Assembly (NCBI GenBank): GCA_029891385.1
Contig: CM057233.1
Span: 26,582,150-26,646,149, forward strand
Direction of reading: 5' to 3'
Length of the DNA stretch: 64,000 nucleotides
DNA from: Erythroxylum novogranatense
Taxonomy: Eukaryota; Streptophyta; Magnoliopsida; Malpighiales; Erythroxylaceae
Shown here one piece after another: positions 43,866 through 56,356 of this stretch; the first letter of the stretch is position 1; each line of letters begins with the position of its first letter. Position numbers and translations under genes: made by a program. The notes below the pieces were generated by a model. It was not told where the DNA came from. It was given only the letters and a program-made list of their open reading frames with translations, and made no database searches.

Positions 43866-46800
43866 TGTTGGACCCTGATCTTTAATTGGAATTTAGAAAT
43901 AGTAAATGAAATTGAATGAGTGTTTTGTTTAAGTATTATATTATAGATGAAATTATGCGTTTTCAATGTATTTGATAATTGTGGAGATTTGTATGAGTTA
44001 TGAAAGTTTAAGCGAATAAATTGATTGAAAAGTTAGTAGAAAATTAAGAAATAAAAAGAAAAGTGAGAGCATTTGAAAAATTAAGAAAGTTGACTTTTGG
44101 AGATAGAAAGTTTGACTTGAGAGTTGACTTTTCGCTTGAGGCAGAATTTGAGAAAATTGCCTTCTGGAAACTTGTAGTTTATGTCAAGAGCTTTCTGTAA
44201 CCATAAAGTTTGATATTTTTCGATAGCGGAAGTGAGAGTTATGATCAGTCAAAATTCGCTTAGAGTTTGACTTTTTGAAGAAAAAGTTGACATTTTGATT
44301 TAGGCAAAATTCGAGAAAATGATCAACATAAAAATTGTAGCCTCTGTCGAGAGCTTTTTGTGGACATAAAGTTTGCTATTTTTCGATGTCGGGATTGAGA
44401 GATATGATTTTCCGAAGATATGCTTTGTTTTGAAAATGCTATTAAGTATAGATTTCTGTGTTCTATGCTTCGAGGCCACTTGTCGTATGGATTTAGTTTG
44501 AATTAGAGTAAGTGATCTTCATGAAAGTTTTAGATGATGTTTTTATCTTTCTATTGATATAAAGTTTGCAATTTTTTGATATCGGGGCTAGGAGTTATGA
44601 GCGATTAAAAATTGGAAGTCGTTTAGGAAAAGCTGTTTTAGACAGAATCTTTGATTGAGTTTTCAACCTCTTTTAAGACCTAATTTGATTTTGAGTACTT
44701 CAGGGAAGTCGTAGAGCTTCCTTTGATCTTTTTATTGACACCAAATATTGTCAAATTCCGAGTTCGGGATCGAAAGATATGATTGTGGAAAAGTTCGATT
44801 TTGAAGTTCAGTTACTTTGTTTTTAATCCGATCCCTTTTGTAATCTTTTGCTTATAATTCCATCGTCCGACATCCGATTGATTTGATTCTCGAAGCGTTA
44901 GATTCCTAAGACGATTAATTTTATTTTCTTGAAGAATTATGATTTTTAGGAGATTAAATGGAAAGAGATTGATTGAACCAAAGTAGGAGATTTGGTTATA
45001 GGTTATAAGTTGGATAATTTTCTGAACATGGTTCAGCATTTTCCAAATTTCGGGAGCTGTACAACTCCGATTGAGTTGATTTTTGAGGGAAAATAAAATT
45101 AAGATATAGGGCTACAACTCTTGTGAAGGGATCGAAATTTAATTTCATCCCTAAGATTATTAATTTCTGGAATTAAATTCGCATAATGTTCAGTCTCGGA
45201 TTTTGTGAAGGTCCGATAGTATTTTGGCTATAAATTCTTCGTTTCTGATCCGAATTGAGCGCGGTCAGTGGCGTTGGATTCGTATGATCTAGAGGAAAAA
45301 TTTTCAAAAAGAAAGTTTGTCCAAATTATTTTGTTTAAATGCTTGAAAACAGGACGCAAGTAGTCAGTTTTTCAAGTTCCTGCAGGGGTAATTTTGGAAA
45401 TAGGCAAATAAGTGAGGGGCAACTTGGTCATTTGTGTCCCATTTTAATGACATGGTAGAACACATAGAGGGCTGTCGTTTTAAGCAAAATAAAGACACGA
45501 TGGTGTCTGAAAAATGAGAAGAAAATGAAGAGAAAAGAAAGAAAATAAGAGAGAAAAGAAGAGAGAAGAAACGTGGAGAAGAAGGAGAAGAAGAAGGAAG
45601 CTTCGGCCATGGTGGAGCAAGCATGAAGGTCAGTTTCTCTTGGGTTTTATAAGTGATTTTCGTTGGTTTTAAGAGCAAAGAGGAGGAAGAAGACGGAAGT
45701 TGTCCATTGAAGCTCAAAAATAACAAAAATGGTGAAAAAATGGTAAGTGAGAGAAAGTTGAGTTTTGAATTTTTTTTATGAGTTTATGGTGTTAGATGGC
45801 TTGGAATGGTTATGGATTTAGTTTATCTATGATTAATTGAAGAGATTAGGCTATGATTGTGTTTAATTTTGAAAATTTTTGAATTGGGGATTTTGCCCAA
45901 AATTGAAAATTGGAGATTTTTGAAATTGATGCTTTAGATAGCTTGGATTAATGATGAATTTAAGATATCCTAAGTCAATTTTGATGTTTATGCTTTAGGT
46001 GAAGTTTAATTTGAAAAATTATAAATTGGGGGTTTAGGCCAAATTAGAAATTTGGAGATTTTGTGAATTAATGGTGTAGAATCATCAATACTAGTATGAA
46101 TTGGTAAAATATGAAATCAATTATGAAGAAATTGTGATTTATGATATGGAATTTGTGTAAATTGGTTTAGGCCAATTTTGAAAATTGAGGATTTTATTTT
46201 CAAAATTGGAAATTGAAATAGCTTGAATATGTGAGGAATTGATATTTCCTAAGCTCAATTTGAGTAATTATGAGTTTTGTGATATCGAATTTGATTGAAT
46301 TGGTTTAGGTTCAATTTAGAATTTGGGGGATTTTGGGATTTTTAGAAATTGTTGAAGTAAGATGGCTTGAAATATGATGAGTTTGTGAATTATGAAATCA
46401 ATTTTGAAGAAATTGTAATTTATGGTATTGGATTTGGATAAGTTGGTTTAGGCCAAATTGGTAAATTAGGGTTTTTCTAAATTGGTGAGTTAGATAGCTT
46501 GGAATTATGGTAAATTGGTGAATTCCTAAGTTAATTTTGAAGATTATGTTATTTATGATGTGAATTTGGATGATTATGGTTTAGGTTTTGTTAAATTGGA
46601 GAGAGAGAGAAGCAAAAGTCAAATTGAAGCATTGGACAAGATCTTAGCATGGAAATAAGGTGGGTAGTATATTTATTTATTGAATTTTAAGCTAAAAATG
46701 TGAATTTGAAAATTCAAGAAGCAAAGTTTTGAGAAATGAATGTTTATAAAATGTTTGGATATTATGATTTTGAAGGATTAATTTCCTATGTTAGAAATGA

Positions 46801-48597
46801 TTTTAGAAAATACAAGATTTATGAAAATCATGTTTTTAGACAATTTGAGCAATGTGTTTTATGAAACTATATATGTTTTGATTTATGTGTGAAAGAAATA
46901 ATTGCATTCATGTTTATGCGTTTGATTTATATGTGATTAATTGATTTATCGAATATGATTGTATATGTGGAATATGCACGTGTCAAGCTTTTTGACACAA
47001 TTTGATGTCATGATTTGAAAAATGTGAAAAATCAAGATTTTTGAAAAGTGCCTTCGGGCAATCTGAATTTCCGTTTTCGTTTATGTGCTATGTGGGTTTG
47101 GTCAGGTCATTTTGTGAGTCGATTACTTTTCTCTACTTATTTAAGCCTTAGCTCAGAAGAGGCAATGAAGTTTCGATCACGGACTCCTTCTGGCATTACT
47201 ACATGACCGCATTATGCGGAAATGTGCAAGACGTCTGTTATGGACCAAACCAAACCATTTAATGTGTTATTGTGATTTGTGTTGGATGCTTGCGGTATAA
47301 CCCGTAAACACGCCGCAAAGATAACTCGCAAACACTACGGGTGGGGTGTGGGGTCAACATCAAACCATTCTGTTATGTTATGTGATTTTCATTTTGTTTA
47401 TGTGCGTGAAATTTCTCTTATATGATGCATTCATGTTGAAATTTTGCATGATTTGTGAAAAGTTTGAGAACTTGAGAAATGAAAGTGAATTTTAATCATG
47501 AAATTTGAGCTGTTTATGAATGTTTTGGAAAGTTTGAAAATGGGTTTTGGATAAATTTTGAATGGGAAATGTTTGAAAAATTTGAAAAGATAATTTTAAA
47601 CTTATGTTTCAATTTATAAATATATTATCCTGAGCTTAGAGCTCACATCCCTTTCATCCCCAATCTCCGGGTTTTAAGCGGAGATCGGATGGAAAACGAG
47701 CATGACTTCAGTCCAATTTGTGCTTGTTAGTATTTATGTGTAAAGTTTGATGTTCAGTATTGGATTTTATGGATGGTTAGAAAGCCGATAAAGTGTATTT
47801 AGTCGAATATAAAGAATGTATCTGATTATCTTTGAAAATGAGTATGAATTGAATTTATGATATGTGTAAGTAAATTATGGAGTATATATGAATTGAAATG
47901 TATGTGAATGGATATTGAATGTGGATTTTGCATAGGGATTTGAGATATTGAATGTGGTTGGGATTGATTGAGATTTTATATGATCGATTGAGGATTTTTG
48001 AAGTGTTAGGTTTAGATGTGCGTTTCTGCTGGTGTTTCGGATTCCGGACGGGAGGTCCGATGTTGATTTGTGTTGTTGGGTTGAGATATTAGAAGTGTGT
48101 TTTGCCTTTGTATAAATTTTTGAGCTGTAAAAATACAATCGTTATGCTGCCCGATTTTCGGTAAAAATCGGGTTAAGATAAGAATAAGAATTAAAAAGTT
48201 AGTTTGGTATAGATGAAATTTGCGTGATTAAGACAAATTATATGAATTGAGTGTTATATGAGGATAAATTTCTAAAAAGGAAATTGTATGGTTTGAATGT
48301 GATTGAGTAAAGAAAAAAGGAATGAATAAGAGAAAAAAAATTATACCGGATTTCGGATGGTTAGTCGAGGTAATCCAACGCGATAAGTTATCTATACTTT
48401 GTGTTTCTCCGGGATGTCGGACATTCGTTTTCCGATTCGCTGCGATTTGTGTGAGCACTTGTCTCTGCTTTGTTATTTGCATTCCGATTCGCGATTTTCC
48501 GCTTTGCTTTCCGCTATTACTTTGTTTCGCAAGCTCTTTTGATTCGTACTTATTCGATTCACTCCGCTAATATCGCCTCCGCTTTGTACTTTGTTTC
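43866..48597 (+). repeat. Second LTR of element E, left part
   Basis: Begins TGTTGGACCCTG and runs to the copia insertion site. The LTR continues at 58294-58357. The segment 46,600-47,700 differs from 41,500-42,600 by an unusual number of one-base indels. Confidence 0.88.
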
Positions 48598-50518
48598 TGT
48601 AGGAAAATCCCGGGAGGTACATCACATGTACCGGCAGCGGAAAACAAAAATTTTTGTTCCCAGGACTTTCGAAACCGGGATCCAGTGTCGGTATGAAGAC
48701 ATCAACCTAAATAGCCAAAAGAGACTATCTCAAAAGGTGATCCACGCAGAGATCGAAAACCTAACCGAAGTCAAACCCTTTGACCCGGAATAGCTAGAAA
48801 CGATTAAAGCTCGCTAGAGCCTACCTACATCACAGGAGAGCTTGAGAAAGCGTTGGTCTTTGTGCTTGGAGAGAGAAACTATGACACTTGAGGAAAAGAA
48901 GACTTGAAATCACCATTCAAACTTTCCTTAACACTTAAGGAAATATTCTTCTCTTCAAAACCTTAGCATCATCGACGGCAACTCATCAAGACAAGCTTCT
49001 TATATATTTTTAACAATTAAAAGAATCCATAAGAGTTTGCCAAGTGTAAGCTTCATTACCATCCATTTATTTAACTAATTAAATAAACAAACTTTGAAAA
49101 GTCAATGGCTTTATCTCTTCTCCCTAAAACCAACGCAGATCATGTTATATATATATACAATTAATTAATCTTAATTAATTAATTAACATATATATAATTG
49201 CTAAAGAGGTCGATCAAATTGAGGTCGGTCTACCGGCCTCACAAGACTCCGATCAAAGCGCTCAGGAGACCTTTCTTAGCAATATTGATGTCACGATCTC
49301 ATCGGGACATATCCCAATCCATTGGGATCCATTTAATCTAATGCTCTCCATAATTGGAACTCGTCCAATTACTATTTCTGATTCTCCGAGTCACTCTTAT
49401 CGTGTGACCCTTTATGCTCCGGTTATGTTGGCCACTTAGATTAACACTTAATCTAAGCAAGTCATGGCGGTATCTAGCAACACATCATGACCCCAATTGA
49501 CCGGAAAGTAATCGATTTGATGTATTTATTACGAACGGATCACAAACCCTTCCAGAGACAATTCTTGTGTAATTAGTCCCTTTACCATCCTATACCCCAC
49601 TTGGTTATGAGTATGGTCAAAGTGTCAACTCTCACTAGACCAAGTCCAGCCCCAAGTGATACAGTTCTCGTCACGGGACTCATTACTCTATATGTCGATG
49701 AAGAAACTCTTCATGACATATATCTTTGCCGACACTTAGTAATGATCTGACAAGAGGCCATGGGTATCTCTTACGCTAATCCGAAGTGGTGAATCCTTTA
49801 TTGGCTACTCAATTATCTTGAATACCTCAAGTTGTACCCAAGCACCATTCTATGAGTTACCTCGGAAGGCAACAAGGAATGGAGTCAAAACACGGGATCA
49901 ATATCAAGATATCCTTGAGTACCTCAGTCTAAGGATACTTGCACCATTCTATGATGAGATTATCAACGACACTTAGATAAGATATCCATGTGATGATCTC
50001 ATGGCAGGTCATCAATGAACTTACTACCACTAGTAAGCATCCGCATGTCAATTCTAAATATCTCATATTTACGATTTCGAGATCCACCGCTTGATCCAAT
50101 CAGGAATATGACATGTGCTAGTCTATCCGGATTAATGATGTCGGTCTCATTAATCCTATGACTAGGAGAATTTAATCTTGACATAATTGCACATGATAGG
50201 AATCTCAGGAGTATGAGCACATCATAATTTCCTTCATGCTATGTCATATATCATGGACTTCATTAATTCGATTAAAGATCCAATCAATTCATAAACAATG
50301 TTCATGAACATCAAATTAATGAAGTATGCCTTTCTTTATTTATTCATAAAGTCTGCACACGACTTTGAACAAAACGCGCTAAAGGGGATTGCCTTTAGGG
50401 CACAATATAAACAGTACCATCCTTGCATAAGTCGACTTACCCCATGTACAAGTCGACTTATCGGTACTGAATACGTGTAAGTCGACTTACCCCATGTACA
50501 AGTCGACTTGCACTTAAA
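48598..50518 (-). repeat. 3' LTR of copia element D
   Basis: 1,921 bp. Its outer plus-strand edge reads CACTTAAA where the other LTR has CACTTACA, so one terminal TG is mutated. It contains an AT-rich palindromic stretch at about 49146-49200 (ATATATATA, AATTAATTAA). Confidence 0.92.
50396..50518. repeat. Four AAGTCGACTT palindromes at the LTR edge
   Basis: AAGTCGACTT occurs four times within about 90 bases, in contexts CATAAGTCGACTTACC, TACAAGTCGACTTATC, TGTAAGTCGACTTACC and TACAAGTCGACTTGCA. The same four occur at 58197-58283 in the other LTR. Confidence 0.92.
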
Positions 50519-50589
50519 TCTCCCAACGACCTAAAGCCAATCGCCTTAGTATCTAATACCAAAAGCGAGTACATAAGAATCACAATTCT

Positions 50590-52000
50590 CGTGTGACAAT
50601 GGCTTTGTCATCGGATCGGCAACACTTTGCTCAGGAATTCTCTATAAGGACATCATCTCAACCGATGATTTCCGAATCAAATGGAATCGGCGAGATGCGA
50701 TATGCGGATCGGTGATGAGACATTGGTTCCTTTCCTGCGCCCTAGCCCCATTGTATCACAATACAATCCTATGGGCTCATCACGGTAGGAACCATACCAA
50801 GTTCAATAATGAGCTGTTTGATCCAAAGCGCTTCTCTGCGCATCTCATGCGGCAATGTACTCTGCCTCGGTTGTTGAATCAGCGATTGTCACTTAATTGG
50901 AACTCTTTCAAACTGACCGCCAGGCCGTTCAGTGTGAATGTATATAACCTGATCGTGATTCAAAATCATCCTTATCAGATTAAAACTGGCATTTGTATGC
51001 CCGCTCACTTGGAGATTTTCATCTCCATGTGTCAAGAAAACATCCTTAGTGCTTCGCAAGTACTTGAGGATATTCTTGTGATCACCCGATGACCCTCACC
51101 AGGATCCGATTAGTATCTACTCGTAACACTTAGAGCATATAATACATCGGGTCTCGTACATAGCATTGTTCCATGCTAAACCTCTTTAGCATCTTACCTA
51201 TGTACGTTGATTGTGAAAGACCAAGCAACTTCTTTGATCTATCTCTATAAATCTTTATCCCAAGGATATAATTTGCTTTACCAAGGTCTTTCATCGCAAA
51301 AGGGTTTGGACAACCAAATCTTAACTGATTGTAGCATAGAGACATCGTTTTCCTAGTATTAATATGTCATCTACTTATAACACAAGGAATACGATTGCAG
51401 TTCCATGAACCTTCTTATACACACAATGTACATCCGAATTTTGAGAAACCAAACTCTTTGAGTACCTCATCAAAGCGGATATTCCAACTCCTGGATGCTT
51501 GCTTCAATCCATACATGAAATTCTGAAGCTTGCATACCATTTCGCCATTATAGGAGGTGAAGTCCTCTGGTTGTGTCATATACACATCCTCGGGAAGATT
51601 TCCATTCAGAAAGTCGTCTTCACATCCATTGCCATATCTCATAATCATAATGGCGGCAATGGCTAGGAGTATCCGAATGGATTTAAGCATTGTTACGGGG
51701 CTGAAGGTCTCGTCATAGTCAACTCCTTGTCTCTGACAAAATCCTTTGGCCACAAGCCTTGCTTTATAAGTAATCACATTACCATCCATGTCGGTTTTCT
51801 TCTTGAAAACCCATGTGCACCCTATGGGCTTTATTCCTTCGGGTGCAACAACCAAAGTCCAAACTTGGTTTTCATACATGGAATCCATTCAGATTTCATG
51901 GCACAAAGCCATTTTCGACTCTAAACTTTTCGGAACCTCTTCATAGGTAGTAGGCTCATCATCTCGTATGAGCAATCGTCATTCATTCCCCACGAAATCC
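50590..52000 (-). pseudogene. Copia element D reverse transcriptase and RNase H
   Basis: RT: MDSMYENQVWTLV, GIKPIGCTWVFKKKTDMDGN, YKARLVAKGFCQRQGVDYDE, TFSPV and LNGNLPEDVYMTQPEDF, in an open frame at 51888-51415, continuing with FAMKDLGKANYILGIKIYRD at about 51345-51240. The stretch between, where YVDD is expected, is frame-shifted. RNase H is recognisable by ADSTTEAEYIAA near 50840-50880, followed by TGA. The product would copy the element RNA in cytoplasmic particles, but this copy is dead. Confidence 0.88.
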
Positions 52001-52599
52001 ATATCTCTCGAGGCAGGCGTATCCTCATGACCTCTGAAATTCTTGTGTAATAGAAGGTTGAGCTGTTACCTCATTTATATGAGTTCTGATTGCGAGTTCG
52101 AGCGATTGATCTGCGTTTGTTGAGCATCTTGAACTTCCTCAAGTTCAACTTTGCTCCCACTGTCCTCTTGTAAAAGAAACTCTTTCTCTAAGAAAATAGC
52201 ATGCTTTAAAACAAACAACTTTTGTTCCTCAGCAAGGTAGAATTGATATCCCACGATATCCTACGAACAAACACTTGTCAGATTTTGCATCAAGCTAATC
52301 TGACTGTGTCCGCTTCACATAAGCGTGACAACCCCAAACTTTCAATTTGAGAAAGATAGGGCTTTCAGTTAATCCACATCTTATATGGAGTAACATCAAC
52401 TGTTTTTAATGGAACTCTGTTTAACAAGTAAGCAAATTGTCTCGGCGCATACCCCCAAAAACTGTGCAAAACCTATCATTAATCGCACCATGTCTAACAA
52501 GGTTCGATATCTCCTTTCAACCACACCATTGTCTTTGCGGCATGCAAGGTGGAGTGTCTTGAGATAAAATCCCATTATCTACGAGATAATCCAAAGCTG

Positions 52600-53420
52600 T
52601 TGGTCTAAGCATTTTCCACCACGATCAGATCGTAATGTATTCATACTTTTACCAAGTTAGTTTTCTACTTCATTTCTGAATTATTTGAACTTTTCAAACG
52701 CTTCAGATTTGTATCTCATCAGATACTGGTACCCATATCGTGAATAATCACCGATAAAAGTAATGAAGTAAAGACAACCACTTCTGGCATGGATGGACAT
52801 CGGACCACATACATCTGAATGTATTAGGTCTAATACTCCAATCACTCGTTCACCCTTTCCCTTGAAGGGTAACTTAGTCATCTTGCCTAATAAACAAGAT
52901 TCGCATGTGTCATATGATTCATAATCAAATGACCCTAAACTGCCACTCTTATGGAGCTTAGCGATGCGTGTCTCATTTATATGGCCAAGCCGACAATGCC
53001 ATAAGTAAGTTGATTTTAAATTATCTCAATTATGTCTTTTCGCGTCATTGACATTCAAAACTGGATATGACATATCTAATATGTCAATTCCATTGCATAA
53101 TGTACCAGTAGCATAGAGCATTCCATTCGAACTAATAGAACAACCATTGCTACTAAAAGTCCAATGGAAACCAGCTCTATTGAAATAAGAAACTGACAAT
53201 ATGTTCTTTGTTAAAACAGGTACAAAATGACAATCATCAAATTTGAATACAAGCCCACTAGGGAGTGACAAGACATAAGTGTCTCTGGCTAATGTAGCAA
53301 CTCTTCTTGCATTACCTACACGAAGGTCTAGTTCTCCTTTTATGAGTCAGTCTCTCGTCCACGAGGCTCGCATATCATTTCATATGTATGAGCCACAACC
53401 GGTATCAAATACCCATATGT
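52600..53420 (-). pseudogene. Copia element D protease and integrase
   Basis: The protease motif WVFDTGCGSYI lies near 53385-53420. The GAG-pre-integrase region has LPSGLVFKFDDCHFVPVL, KNILSVSYFNRAGF and GCSISSNGMLYATG (53271-53026). The integrase N-terminus has KMTKLPFKGKGE-like residues (MTKLPFKGKGERVIGVLDLI), HSDVCGPMS and YFITFIGDYSRYGY (52881-52681). Stops and shifts separate these pieces. Confidence 0.85.
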
Positions 53421-53439
53421 TTTGATCAGAAACATTATT

Positions 53440-54700
53440 AACCTCAATGACAAACATATTTGAAGGAGTAGAGGCATTTGATGCCTTCTTCTGCTTTAAG
53501 AACTCCAGATAGACTTTCTGGTTTAAGCTTCAAGTAGCGATCTTGCCTGATGAAAGCAAAATCCTTTTGGGGTAGAATCTTTGGTTTTTCCTTGATGGCA
53601 CTTCCATTTGGTTTCTTGGCCCTTTTCTTCTTTGGACCAGAAGAAGAAGCATCCACCACTAGCACTTGCTTGCTATCCTTCTTGATAGCACCTTTCGGTG
53701 TCTTGAAAGCAGATTGATCACTCGAGAATTGTTGTGGATATTTGGTTCATCGATAGTTTAACATGAACTGTGAAAAACTGTCAGACAATCCAACCAGAAT
53801 CAAGTCTATACTTAACTCATAATCCATTACAAATCCTAAGACAACCAATCTCTCTATATAGCCATTAATCTTGAGGAAACACGGACGAGATGTCCCTGGA
53901 GCCATCTTTGTGATGAAGAGAAGCCTTGAGGTCTCAAACCTTTCGCATCGAGCTTACTCATCGACTCCCTAAGATGAAATACTATAGTGTGAGCATCCAT
54001 GGACTCGTCTTTGCTTCGCACTCTGGTGACATCGAGGCAAGCATAATGCAAGTAGTCATGTCATCATCCTTTAGATGCTTACGATATGCTTTCGATCCTC
54101 ATCAAGCATCGACAAGCAGTGCATCTGGAAGTGGAACATCTAGGGCGTATCCAGTTCCTCGGATCCGAGAACAATTCTCGATTCCTCGGTAGATTAAGAA
54201 AATTCGGTCAAAATAGAGGCGAAAATTCACTTTGAAAAACTTCTTCAATCAACCTAAACGCGATAGAGAGAAGGAATGATAGAATAGAAATGCTGCATGA
54301 TCATAAGGACTTGCATGACATGCATATGGCTCCCACTAGTTTCTAGAATCCATAACCCTCTTTACGAATCCGGAGAAACAAAGTGACATAAAGTCCTAGT
54401 GGGTCGATATCCGACATTGCTAAGAGTGACCTTGGGTTTGCCCAACAAGCCACAACTTAGGTCAATCGGTAGGTATCGGACATACCAATTGCATCATCGA
54501 TAACCGACATTGAGAATGACCTTGGGTTTGCCCAACAAGCCACCTTATGTCTCGGAAGGTATCAGATATACCAATTACATCTTAGACACAACTATCGATC
54601 GAGTCTATCAACTTGTTGATGTGTGCACTTATATTGGGTTATCAACTCCTTGATGCGTGTACATCCCAATGTACACTACCCAACTCGCCTCATCACGTTG
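53440..54700 (-). pseudogene. Copia element D gag
   Basis: Recognisable pieces are AHTIVFHLRE near 53985, LVVLGFVMDYELSIDLILVG near 53860-53800, SDSFSQFMLNY near 53790-53760, and a basic tail LVVDASSSGPKKKRAKK at 53665-53610. A CCHC knuckle is not clearly preserved. The frame is broken several times. Confidence 0.75.
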
Positions 54701-55009
54701 ACCTTGAGTTTGCTCAACAAATCAACGCTTCGGTGAAAACCAACCCATTAATCGAAAATCTTATTTTCATGGTTCGAACATATCCGTATAGAGTGAGCTT
54801 GAGTTTGCCCAACAACCCAGCCCTATAAGAACTCTGGTTCTTACCATATTAATGGAAGGCGTTAGTTTTCATATTCCGAGGATGGATTTCGAATTCTAGA
54901 CTCCAAGCTGAAGGATTATAGTCGCCAGGACTATATGGAATGATTTAGGTTTCATCAATCACATTGAATCAATCCTTTTAATCATCCATCATCCAACCTG
55001 AGCATGCCA

Positions 55010-55235
55010 CAAGTCGACTTACAACGAATGCAAGTCGCCTTATGCCTCTGCTCATACACAAGTCGCCTTGTATCATAATACAAGTCGCCTTGTCTTTTGC
55101 CCTTGCACAAGTCGACTTATCTGATATAAGTCGCCTTATGCATTTACCAAGCACAAGTCGCCTTGTACATCGCAAGTCGACTTATCATGAATACTGAACA
55201 AGTCGCTTTATACTCCAAATAAGTCGACTTGTCCA
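55010..55235. repeat. Ten-copy array of AAGTCG(A/C)CTT in the leader of element D
   Basis: Ten copies of the 10-base motif (four AAGTCGACTT, five AAGTCGCCTT, one AAGTCGCTTT) are spaced about 15-35 bases apart between gag and the PBS. The AAGTCGACTT form is a perfect palindrome and is the same motif found four times in each LTR. Confidence 0.9.
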
Positions 55236-55239
55236 ACAG

Positions 55240-56343
55240 AATTTGCTATAATTCTCTAATCGGCTAATTCCTCAATCCTTGCAATTCCAATTCACAATAC
55301 CAACATACCTAAGGTAATATCTGCTACTTTGATGTCTCAATGAACACTTCATTGAACCATGAAAGCCTTATATAGTCAAACCATATGAAAAGCTTGAAAT
55401 GAGTCAAAACTCATTAATTTCCAAATAATTTAGGAACACCCAAATTATCATCCTAAGCATCTCTAGCTAGCACATACATTATCAAATTTACTTCAGCACA
55501 TGCCATAAAAATATGACGGTCAAAACAAACAAGATAATGCAATATACTAACGAGACGCTAATGTGATCACTTAGGCATCCGAAAATTCTTGGAAATGCAA
55601 CTTCAAGCAATTCAGTTTGCCAATCATGATACATCAAGATAACACATTTTTAATCACATTAAAAATGGTGCAAGGCATTGGAACTGAAAAAGCACACTCA
55701 ATCAAGCCAAGCAAAACAGTCCCAACAATTTTTCACAAAACTGTCCAGTTCTGTACATTGCTCGAAATGATCAATGAAAAAATTTCAATAAATTCTGAGA
55801 AAATTGAATAGGTTAGTACATGTTCAGAACATGCTACCTGAGTTTTTTCAGGATTTTTAGCCATCAAAAACTCAGTCAACCTAAATAACATAGCCGATTC
55901 AAAATCTGTATTCATCAGCACAACAATTCCCAACAGCATAGAATAAAATCGAAAATAAATATCCAATCACCTTGAAATCCAATTTCCATGCTCATAGACA
56001 TTCACCAACATCTTAGAGACATTTAGGTGAAGGAAAATCCGAAAAACCATTTTTCTAGAATTTATTATCGAATTTATACTACTGCCTGTTCCAGAATCGT
56101 TTCACAAAACAGCATCCGAAACTTAGGGAATTAAATTAGCAAAACTATATCAAATCAAATCGATAAATTCTCAAATTTCATAGACATATTCTCTAACATG
56201 TTATGAACAATCCTGGGCAGAAAAATTTTGAAAAACATATCACAATATAAATTCGAAAATTGGACAGCAAGCATGCATCAACAGAAAATTCCATTAGAGT
56301 TTCTGATCTCGCTTAGGTTTTAGCTTCATACGGGACACTAGAC
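55240..56343. other. Untranslated leader of copia element D
   Basis: There is no coding similarity on either strand. The open frames at 55617 and 55733 lack motifs. Confidence 0.5.
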
Positions 56344-56355
56344 GCTCTGATACTA
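56344..56355 (-). other. Primer-binding site of element D
   Basis: The minus strand reads TAGTATCAGAGC, one transition away from the initiator-Met PBS, one base from the LTR. Confidence 0.8.
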
Positions 56356-56356
56356 C

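Noticed and set aside
48470..48793. 107-codon plus-strand frame
   Set aside because: It spans the junction between the element E LTR and the copia LTR, so it cannot be an evolved gene.
50712..51092. 126-codon plus-strand frame
   Set aside because: Antisense to the copia RNase H (ADSTTEAEYIAA on the minus strand).
55010..55235. CRISPR-like array
   Set aside because: Repeats are 10 bases with irregular short spacers in a plant retrotransposon. No CRISPR repeat length or cas genes.
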